A stretch of DNA of 64,000 nt from Gordius sp. MW1 (taxonomy: Eukaryota; Nematomorpha; Gordioida; Gordea; Gordiidae), in NCBI GenBank assembly GCA_964036665.1, contig OZ038533.1, positions 8,206,413 through 8,270,412 on the forward strand, in the 5' to 3' direction. A program made the translations under genes and the position numbers. Below the pieces are notes generated by a model. It did no database searches and was not told where the DNA came from. It saw only the letters and a program-made list of their open reading frames with translations. Every line of letters begins with the position of its first letter. Position 1 is the first letter of the stretch. This document shows positions 57,401 through 64,000 of this stretch, piece by piece.

Positions 57401-59313
57401 ATTCGACAGTTGTGAGAAGAGCACGAAGTCTAGCAGAATCGGATTGGCTAGTGCGGTCTATGATGGCTGCTTTCATGGTTGTTTAGGGTAAAATGTCGGG
57501 CATATTTTGTAGGATATCTTGAATTTCGATGGTTATTTCCAGTGGCAAGGCTTCTATTAAGTACCCAACTTTGGTAGCTTCGCTTTTTATCTTTCTTACC
57601 AAGAAAAGAGCCTCTATTTGGATGAACCATGAGCGGGGGTTTATATTGTTAAACTGTGGCAGTTTAAAATATGTGGCATTTTCGCTTTTAACCTCCATAT
57701 CAGATAATTGCGTGGACATTTTTGGGTCACCAAACACCTGATGGTTAAGTACAAGCGAGGGGCTATTAAAATAAAAATCACCTGATGGTTAAATACAAGC
57801 GAGGGGCTATTAAAATAAAAATCACGTGATGGTTAAGTACAAGCGAGGGGCTATTAAAATAAAAATCACGTGATAGAATTCGCCTAGACGGGGTCAAGGG
57901 AAAGTAGAGTGCGAAAGAGCCTCTACAGAGCCATTGAAAAGGGCTAAATATAAGGTTTAGGCACCTTTCGATTAACAATTGGATTTTTTTTCCATCGCGT
58001 AGGTTAACGCTTAGGAAGACGGGCGAAGCCCGTAAAGCATAGTAAATTTTGGGGATTAAGAGAAAATTTTTAAGGAGAAAACAAGCATGGTGGGGAATGA
58101 GACGCTCCAGGGTGTGAGTTATGGAGTCAATGAAGTCGGAGAATGCTCTAAGAATGTTTCAGTTGTTTTGACGCCTCCAATGGGGGCGCCAGTGAAAGTC
58201 ATCTCTTGATAAGTATGATTTAAAAGACTAGTTTTGGATAAATCAGTTTTAAAATTTCGTTACTTCCTCTGCATGGTTCGTGAATTATTCTCTTTCAAAA
58301 CCCGTGAAAATCGATTTCGACCTGCCTTCTTTTATTCAATAATTATGTGTATTCGGCGATAAATTTTTGCACTTTATTTTAAACAAAAGCTGTATAAAAA
58401 TTAATTTGCCAACATTTGGATAATAATGTTGAATTAGTTTAAGAGCTTTAAAGCCGTTAAAAACGATGGATAATAAATAACGAGAAAAATATAATTTTTT
58501 TGATTGTTAATTTAATACACCTTTGTTTATACTTTATAATATACAAAAAATCTATATGAATTTGTATTTTGTAATGGGCTCAGTCGGCCTTATTTATATC
58601 TACGCATGGCCCGAGCCCGCTAAGTTTTAGTAATCCTTGTCCCCAGCCCGTTGTTTTTTAAAGAAAACGGGTGGTATATTTTATTTATAATGAAAAAATG
58701 TTTATAGTTAAATAACAACCAGAAAAGAATACACTAAGGATGCATAAAATTATATATGGCCTATAGTGAGCTTGTACAAATCAATTAAAGCCCAAAATGG
58801 AACGGTTTTTTTTCACTTGTTTTAGTCATTTATTAAAACCTTCAAATTTGCATATTTTTATGTCGCCAAATGTAGTCTGCAGGTTACACGCCTTTATTTC
58901 CGGGTGTAGGCAATTTTTAGGTTAATCATTTACACTTATAATATTAACTTTATAACGTTGCTACTATTGTGTACAACTCAAAATCCGTTATGCTAAATAG
59001 TCAATGATGCAAAATGATATTGACAAGTTAAATTTTTTGAGAATCAATAATTTAATTTATTTAAAGCATTACCCTTGAGTTCCATAGCATGTAGCTGATT
59101 CTCACTGGCCATTAGGGGGAAAACATCTTTTTCTATGGATGTTTTGACGGGTTTAATACGGTTCAAAAAAGAAGGCGACAATATGTAAAGGCCGGCGTTT
59201 ATTTTATTCGACACAAATATTTTGGGTTTTTCAATAAATCTCTCGACCAATCCACCGTTATCCACAGAGTAAGCTACAACACCGTACTTTGAGGGCTCAT
59301 CAACTTTGGTTAC
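51482..59313 (-). CDS. GMPPB: Mannose-1-phosphate guanylyltransferase beta, C-terminal half
   Basis: Four minus-strand exons join in phase: 59073-59313, 51955-52082, 51684-51866 and 51482-51613 with the stop. The enzyme makes GDP-mannose from GTP and mannose-1-phosphate in the cytosol, feeding N-glycan, O-mannose and GPI-anchor synthesis. Motifs in order: [60 protein letters not shown], then a left-handed beta-helix ([30 protein letters not shown]), and the C-terminal [13 protein letters not shown] and LPHKSI. About 227 residues are present of the usual 360; the N-terminal catalytic part with the GTP-binding loop must lie beyond 59313, probably outside the window. The 7 kb intron between the first two exons holds a Gypsy element nested in a LINE. 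All visible exons look intact. Confidence 0.93.
52457..53494 (-). pseudogene. LINE 3' part: CCHC knuckle and PD-(D/E)xK-like endonuclease (frameshifted)
   Basis: This is the downstream part of a non-LTR retrotransposon ORF on the minus strand. From about 53440 one frame gives [18 protein letters not shown], then [12 protein letters not shown] and [19 protein letters not shown] frameshift near 52985 leads into the second frame, with Cys-x2-Cys-x9-His-x4-Cys in [18 protein letters not shown], then LEP or its variant [22 protein letters not shown] and CWDFTAVVD, and finally [12 protein letters not shown]. The RPDG plus WDFT pair fits a PD-(D/E)xK fold, as in R2-type LINEs that use a restriction-like endonuclease. 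The upstream part of the same LINE lies on the other side of the Gypsy insertion, at 57933-58205. Confidence 0.7.
53490..53494. repeat. Gypsy target-site duplication, left copy
   Basis: GAGCC abuts the left edge of the Gypsy element and is matched by GAGCC at 57928-57932. LINE coding sequence continues outward on both sides, which supports the boundary. Confidence 0.55.
53495..53794 (-). repeat. Gypsy 3' LTR with 44 bp tandem repeats (five units)
   Basis: On the minus strand the LTR begins TGTAGAGCCTCTTTCGC (53794) and contains five tandem units of about 44 bp holding AGCGAGGGGCTATT on the plus strand, several joined by CACGTG. The 5' LTR has three such units, which explains most of the length difference (300 versus about 193 bp). 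The outer end does not show a canonical CA, so the exact 3' boundary is uncertain. A purine-rich GTGGAGCCCCGAGGATAG just upstream is the likely polypurine primer. Confidence 0.6.
53828..55435 (-). pseudogene. Gypsy RNase H end and integrase
   Basis: This frame carries the rest of RNase H ([13 protein letters not shown], then NVVADTLSR) and the whole integrase. The integrase shows His-x4-His and Cys-x2-Cys zinc ligands (HNLSHLG, CVACQ), catalytic Asp in [10 protein letters not shown], Asp in [10 protein letters not shown] and Glu in [12 protein letters not shown]-terminal GPF-type module ([18 protein letters not shown]) would help guide integration. From 55120 down to the stop at 53828 there is no break. 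The frame is offset by one base from the RT frame after a deletion in a T/C run near 55449. Confidence 0.85.
55435..56946 (-). pseudogene. Gypsy aspartic protease, reverse transcriptase and start of RNase H
   Basis: An open frame of 503 codons. Protease: [15 protein letters not shown], with the catalytic Asp-Thr-Gly. Reverse transcriptase: [58 protein letters not shown] and the active site [12 protein letters not shown]. RNase H begins with [16 protein letters not shown]. The frame ends just after the LPLAFF stretch because of a one-base loss; the expected continuation is found in the next frame. The conserved motifs match arthropod Gypsy elements with a CWYH-type gag end. Confidence 0.88.
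56961..57719 (-). pseudogene. Gypsy gag with in-frame stop
   Basis: The likely start is ATG at 57719, just inside the primer-binding-like site. The frame runs through [20 protein letters not shown] and meets TAA at 57483-57485. It reopens in the same frame with [37 protein letters not shown] and [13 protein letters not shown], all typical of this gag family, and ends after [10 protein letters not shown]. No intact zinc knuckle is seen. A frame change separates it from the protease. Confidence 0.75.
57735..57927 (-). repeat. Gypsy 5' LTR with three 44 bp tandem units
   Basis: It shares TAGAATTCGCCTAGACGGGG and the 44 bp units with the left LTR. On the minus strand it begins TGTAGAGG at 57927 and ends close to 57735, immediately before the TGGTGACCC primer-binding-like motif. 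Confidence 0.6.
57933..58205 (-). pseudogene. LINE upstream part, separated from its 3' part by the Gypsy element
   Basis: On the minus strand one frame gives [18 protein letters not shown]. After a one-base shift the next reads [20 protein letters not shown], then [12 protein letters not shown] and [11 protein letters not shown]. This matches the post-RT thumb region of LINEs whose C-terminus carries the CCHC plus RPDG endonuclease. It stops at the Gypsy target duplication. Upstream of 58205 the LINE is truncated, as usual for 5'-truncated copies. Confidence 0.65.
58206..59072. other. GMPPB intron sequence 5' of the nested insertions
   Basis: AT-rich DNA with one GC-rich patch (CATGGCCCGAGCCCG, about 58605) like the hAT-type MITE cores. 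No gene is visible. Confidence 0.45.
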
Positions 59314-60162
59314 CTCAAATAAAATTGTATATTTTATGCATTGGCGTAGGTTTAGATTAAAGAGGAAAGGGAAGGGAGGGGGGAATTTTGCCCCTTTAAG
59401 TCCTTTTGTTATTTTTTTTAATGCATATTTAAAATTCACCAACAAAGGCATTTGTTAAAATTAGAAAATAATTTTTTTGCCGCCTTTTGAAAATTCGCAC
59501 TTTACAATCGTATTTATAAAATTTACCAAGTTTTGTTTCTGTTAAAATGAAATAAACCACTAATAAAATTTATTTTACGATTTGAGGTTTTAAGTTTAAC
59601 GATAGTTAATTACGAAAATAGGATTAAATAATCATTATGAATGTTAACATAAGAAAACATTAGTGTACGTTCAAAACTGTTGCCAAATTTGTTGTTTAAT
59701 ATTTTAAAAGCATTTGGTCATTTTATATTGATTAATTAACACAAAATGCCTTTTCCTTTTGATGGGATGTGCAAATGTCAAAATTAAAGCCCAACCCGGT
59801 CTAACCGTTATAATATTTTGCTAAAGCTCACCCGGCCCATAGCCTGATGAATAACGAACCATAGCTTGGGCATAACATTCTACACTTAAGATGGTAGAGG
59901 CGTTATTTTATTAATTCCCCCCTAGACTGACTAGGCTTGTGTCCTAATGTATATTTAAACGCCGTCTTTTAAAACTTTATACACATTAAATATATCTAAA
60001 AAACAATTTAATTAAAAGTTTTGTGTCTTAAAAATGTTTATGAAATAAGACATGCTAATTGGCGCGGCATCTTGTTTCAACGTTACTAAGGCTTAAATGA
60101 GTCAAAAATGATATTTCAATTTATGCAGTCATTATCTTTAAACTATTTCTAAGAGTATTTTT

Positions 60163-60561
60163 CAGGGGTTTGTCCTGAACCCGAACCGGGTAAAACCCGA
60201 TGTTTTACAAAACCCGAACCCATTTTTATAAATACCCTTAAACCCGCACCCGATAAATACAAAAAAGGGTTCGGGTTTTTAAATCAAAAATATATTGTGA
60301 ATTGAATATCTCAGTTTTCTCTACCATGACAATGTAACGAGAACCATACGATTGTAATTTCAATATTTTTATGTTACCGGCATTTTTCATTCATTAATCG
60401 ATACTAATTATCTCAAGAATTATTTGTAAGTATTATATATATAATTGATATAATACAATTTCTTGAACCCGAACCCATTCCTTAAACCGAATACGAACCC
60501 GAACCCAATTCCTTAAACCGAACACGAACCCGATTATATTTTGGGCGGGTTCAAACCCCTG
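60163..60561. mobile_element. hAT-like MITE with CAGGGGTTTG ends
   Basis: The left end CAGGGGTTTG is matched by its inverse CAAACCCCTG at 60552-60561. Flanking 8-mers GTATTTTT (60155-60162) and GTATTTTC (60562-60569) agree at seven of eight positions. Subterminal ACCCGAACCC repeats are arranged inward from both ends, typical of hAT subterminal motifs. No open frame. Confidence 0.7.
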
Positions 60562-60821
60562 GTATTTTCACTTTTCAAAAATTAGTGTTCATTAAATTTG
60601 TGAATCAAAATTTATGAACTGATGGCCAAGCAGGTTTGTTTGAAGCTAAAAATAAAAAAAAATTATTTAAAATCTCTCCCAAACGCCTAGAGTTCATTGT
60701 ATAAGTGAAACGGATGCATTGTGGGACGATTTCATTTGGGGAAAAATATTGATAGCTGAAATTAGGCATTATAATCTGTGCGTTGTATACATACATGACT
60801 AAAATATATTATTAACTAGAT

Positions 60822-61080
60822 GGCAAACGTTGTTTTGCCATTTACCCGGGTGTATTAAATTATGCTGGAATTTTAGGGCATATATGATTATAAAAAGGTT
60901 ATTGAAGTAAAAATAAAATTTCGCGTACGAATACTCGAAAACTACTAGTCCGATTTGGCTCGAACAAATCTTAAAACATGCTCCGGAGTGTTAGGAATAA
61001 ACTGTGAAAGAAATTTTGAGCCAAATCGGTCTGGTAGTTTTCCAAAATTGGTAGCGGCATACACACATATTTTTATTTTT
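60822..61080 (+). repeat. Dispersed repeat R, copy 2 (interrupted by H9)
   Basis: It is homologous to 40788-41118 from GGCAAACGTTGTTTTGCC onward, with a deletion of about 50 bp. It keeps the GATTTGGCTCG / GAGCCAAATC stem-loop (60936-60962 with 61018-61042). Its 3' end, TTTATATATAAGAT, resumes at 62119 after the inserted element H9. Confidence 0.6.
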
Positions 61081-62118
61081 AATTGCTATGCAATTTATGG
61101 GCTCGCTTTTGATTTTGTTGTCACACTGTTCGTGTCACGCACCGAATGTCTTGCACCAACAGTATAGAAAAGGAGGGGAATTTTTATCGATTTTTTAAAT
61201 TAATGCATAAGAGGTGCCCTACCTGCCTCATCTCTATCTCCCTCGCAGTTTAATTAACACTAGGTACGTGCGGGAATCGAACCTAGTATCTATTGAAGCT
61301 AAGTCAGACGATTAATCCACTGAGCTATTAGACCTGAAAATATCTTTGGAATAATATCACTTATATATAGCAATAACATTAATTTTTTTTAAATTAAATT
61401 AATATTATGTTCTTGTTAATACCATTGATAATATGACTTTTTGACCGTCCGCAGGCTACTGACCAATGAAAAAATGACCATTGGCCAAATAAATCGAAAT
61501 TTTTAATTTTTCGTTTTTTAATTGGTTAACATTGATATTTACCCTAAGCCCCCCCCCCCCCCCCACAAAAGCCTATGCCTCTATTTTTAATGTTGGTCGA
61601 ATCCCGTTTTTTTAATTAAATGAAAAATTTGTATAATGTTCTTGTTAATACCATTGATAATATGACTTTTTGGCCGTCCCCTTGCTCCTGACCAATGGGA
61701 AAAAATGACCATTGGCCAAAGTGTGAAACGAATCGTTTTTTTTGACTAACATTGATAATTACCCCAGGCCCTCCCCTAGAAGGGCCTATGCCTCTATTGA
61801 TATGGGTCCCTGTGCCCCCCCCCCCCCTACAAAGGCTTATGCCTCACTTCTCCTGATGTGGGTTCAAATCCCTCTTAAATGCTGGTTCGATATTCTTTTT
61901 TTCACTTTAAAATTAGTAAACATTGATATTTACCCTTTGCCCGTCAGTCCAATTATTTTGAATTAATCCCCCCTATAGGCATTCTCGCCCCTTCCCACCT
62001 TTCTCGCCCATAAATTGCATAGCAAATATGCTACTTCTATACGGAGTATAGATGAGTCGTCCCCCCTTCCCCTCCTCCCCTTCCCCCTCCCCCTTCCCAC
62101 GAGGGCCGAAGGCCCAAG
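61081..62118 (+). mobile_element. Helentron-like composite element, copy H9, inserted in repeat R
   Basis: Copy H9 runs from AATTGCTATGCAATTTATGG (61081) to the hairpin GGGCCGAAGGCCC with AAG at 62118. It carries a tRNA-like segment (61263-61334), two or three minisatellite units, two tRNA-like B-box modules with C homopolymers, the inverted 5'-end copy (62005-62024) and a short pyrimidine tract. The flanks are the two halves of repeat R, so both ends of the unit are fixed by comparison with the uninterrupted copy near 41100. Confidence 0.75.
61263..61334 (-). other. tRNA-like sequence in copy H9
   Basis: On the minus strand this 72-nt stretch has a good A box (TAGCTCAGTGGATTAATC) and a perfect B-box core (GGTTCGATTCC). 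Only the outer three acceptor pairs form (GGT with ACC), and the anticodon and T stems are weak. It is probably a decayed tRNA or a tRNA-derived SINE head captured by the element. Confidence 0.4.
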
Positions 62119-62768
62119 TTTATATATAAGATTGCATAGATTTAAACATGTTAAAATGATTATATAATTATAGGTGCGGGTTTTGAACGCGTATAATTTT
62201 TAAACTATTGGATAAAATTTTATGTGAATATGAAAGGGCACAATTAGGCGAATCAGCTGATATGTTTTATTCCCTTTCATCTTCGTTCTTTCATAAATAA
62301 TTTCGACTCCTTCTCATATATTCACAAAAGATGGAGACTCAACCGTAAATAATCTTATTTTAATTATATCATTAAAATCTTGACACTTTCACAGTTATTT
62401 TGATATAAAATTTATGGTTTTTGGTTAATTAAAATGGGAATAATGTTGTTTAACCAATAGGTTACACTGGTATGTAAATGAATAATGCTACTTATTTATT
62501 TGCACAAATGTAATTTTTATAAGTAACCTCATATAATCATACCAAAATATTTAAAAGTATATTTATTAGAAAGTTATATTGCTTTGAGGTAAAAATTTTA
62601 TCATTGATCTTTAAGTGTTATGTTAAATTTGGGAAAGGGGATATAATTTTAAAACACATTCAAGATAAAGTGTATTATATATAGATTTAATAGCCATCTT
62701 TACCTTTCTATAATTAAATGCTATATTTTATTTTTTTTTGAAAATTTGACTATGATTTAAGAAATTCA
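62119..62768. other. AT-rich DNA between copy H9 and the piggyBac relic
   Basis: It starts with the tail of repeat R and is otherwise AT-rich. No piggyBac terminal repeat (CCYT-type end at a TTAA) could be recognised upstream of the transposase. Confidence 0.4.
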
Positions 62769-64000
62769 ATGTTTTTTCATCTAATATTTTTAATTAAATC
62801 TTTGATAGATATAATAGAGGAGTTAGACAGACCCAATGTAGATATTGATGAAGTTATAATTTTTCCTCCAGAGCAAGAAGGAGACACGGATGTGGAAAGT
62901 GGAGACGAAATGGATTTCTACCTTCAACATTTGCCTCGTTCTATGCTTGATACTTGCATAGAGATGGTCAGAAAGCTTCATAGTGAATCAGAAAACTTTC
63001 AAGATAAAAGCATGTTTAACTGGACAGACAATGATGAAGTCTTTAAGGCGCAGGGCTGTGGTGACTCTGAGGGAAATGTAGCCTTTGACCCCATCCACTT
63101 GGCAAATCACGAAGATTACTTAGAGCACTTTCTTTCAAATGATGTTATTTTGTATGTGGTGAATATGATTAATTTATAAGCTCCTCAGCATAACTACAAC
63201 CTAAATTTAACCATTAATAAATTTAAAGTCTATATCTCCATTCTGTTTTTAACGGGCTACTTGTTTCTTAAAAATATTAAAATGTTTTGGGAGCTCAGAG
63301 CTGACTGTTTTAACCAAATGGTATCTAATGGAATGCGTAGAAATCCCTTCCAAGAAAAAATCAAGTATTTACATTTGGCTGACAACAGCAAATTGGTAGA
63401 GTCACACTTTATTCAAAGTTCGAGGTTATATGGATCTTTTAAATGAAAAGTTCAAAAACAACTTTAAACATTGTAGATCTTCTCATATATCCATGGATGA
63501 GTGTATGGTTCTTAATTTCGGGCTCCACAATGCAAAACAATTTATAAAAGGCAAGCCTTTTCGTTTCGGCTATAAAATGTGGTGTGAAACAAAAAATGGC
63601 TACCGTGTCACGTTTCAACCTTACCAGGGGGTTGAATTTTCCGTAAATCGACAAAACGAAATATTTTAGGAGGAGCGGTCATAAACTTAGAAAATCAACT
63701 AGCACCTAAATGGTCCGTATAATATTTATTACGATAATTTTATTACGAGCCTCAATTAAATGAAATGTCTTTCAAAGATGAATATTGGCGGCACAGGAAC
63801 GGTGCTTGTCAATCGCTTAAAATGCCCGATCATCGATGATAAATCAATAATAAAAAGAACGAGGGTTTTGATCAAAAAAACCACTTCATATATGATGGCT
63901 GTCAGAGGGAATGATAATAATATTGTCACAGTGTTGTCAAATTGCATGGGGTCAAGCGTATAATCTCTATTAAAAGAATTACGAAAGCGAAAAAATTGTA
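62769..64000 (+). pseudogene. piggyBac-type transposase relic, runs off the window
   Basis: The acidic N-terminal region IIEELDRPNVDIDE and DVESGDEMDF is followed by piggyBac core motifs: MVSNGMRRNPFQEKIKYLHL, HISMDECMVLNFGLHNAKQF, IKGKPFRFGYKMW, FQPYQGVEFS, YYDNFITSL, IGGTGTVLVNR and AVRGNDNNIVTVLSN. The Asp of the MDECM motif and the Asp of YYDNF correspond to two of the three catalytic aspartates. The reading is broken by in-frame stops (63177-63179 and about 63757) and frameshifts near 63412, 63668, 63705-63720 and 63950, so no full protein is made. A TTTGATAG acceptor-like site precedes the first motif near 62807, leaving open a spliced origin. Confidence 0.85.

Larger units (their letters stand above)
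53495..57927 (-). mobile_element. Gypsy-type LTR retrotransposon inside GMPPB intron, inactive
   Basis: A 4.4 kb element on the minus strand, in the same direction as GMPPB. Order: 5' LTR (57735-57927), primer-binding-like TGGTGACCC (57724-57732), gag, protease, reverse transcriptase, RNase H, integrase and 3' LTR. The gag, protease-RT and integrase parts lie in three different frames and gag has a premature stop, so it cannot make a full polyprotein. It sits inside an older LINE and is flanked by GAGCC on both sides. The two LTRs remain similar in the shared segment, which suggests a fairly recent insertion. Confidence 0.85.
59314..62700. other. Upstream GMPPB intron or intergenic DNA
   Basis: The missing N-terminal GMPPB exons were searched for on the minus strand and not found. 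The stretch holds a hAT-like MITE (60163-60561), repeat R copy 2 interrupted by Helentron-like copy H9, and otherwise AT-rich sequence. The minus-strand frame at 60605-60796 has no recognisable domain. Confidence 0.45.

Noticed and set aside
60605-60796. Possible upstream GMPPB exon on the minus strand
   Set aside because: The translated residues do not match any part of the GMPPB N-terminal domain, and the splice phase to 59313 cannot be supported.
61263-61334. Functional tRNA gene
   Set aside because: A and B boxes are good but most acceptor pairs and the anticodon stem fail, and the sequence is embedded in a repeat element.

Overview
The window looks like AT-rich nuclear DNA from an animal, most likely an arthropod. 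Genes are split into short exons with GT-AG introns, introns reach 12.7 kb, intergenic DNA is AT-rich, and animal transposon families are everywhere. A mitochondrial-type cytochrome P450 resembling moulting-hormone P450s and a Gypsy element of a type common in arthropods point the same way. The species cannot be named from the sequence. There are no bacterial operons, rRNA genes or CRISPR arrays.

Four host genes can be assembled from exons with matching splice phases. (1) An SLC13/INDY-type sodium-coupled anion transporter on the minus strand (9028 to 5055, six exons, both ends missing). (2) A complete nine-exon mitochondrial-clan cytochrome P450 on the minus strand (34164 to 14015, 526 residues). 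(3) An SFT2-family Golgi traffic protein on the plus strand (39222 to 47153, five exons, first and last exons not found). (4) The C-terminal half of mannose-1-phosphate guanylyltransferase beta, GMPPB, on the minus strand (59313 to 51482). The P450 and SFT2 genes diverge from a 5 kb AT-rich spacer. SFT2 and GMPPB converge. The genes have unrelated jobs (solute transport, oxidation, Golgi traffic, GDP-mannose synthesis), so no shared pathway is implied.

Mobile DNA fills most of the rest. The dominant family is a composite element of 1 to 2.3 kb, with about eleven copies or fragments covering roughly 15.6 kb, about a quarter of the window. It begins with the palindrome AATTGCTATGCAATT, carries TCCG repeats and a 107-108 bp minisatellite, and ends in a GGGCC-GAA-GGCCC hairpin. 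The first 20 bases recur inverted about 100 bases before the 3' end, and copies sit between T residues. This is the architecture of nonautonomous Helentron (DINE-1/HINE-like) elements, here with captured tRNA-like modules.

The last GMPPB intron in the window holds a decayed Gypsy retrotransposon (53495-57927) inserted, with a 5 bp target duplication, into an older LINE carrying a CCHC knuckle and a PD-(D/E)xK-like endonuclease. A second fragment of the same LINE type lies in P450 intron 1. Several MITE families with intact target duplications (hAT-like, PIF/Harbinger-like, pogo-like and a long-TIR type) and a broken piggyBac transposase at the right edge complete the picture.
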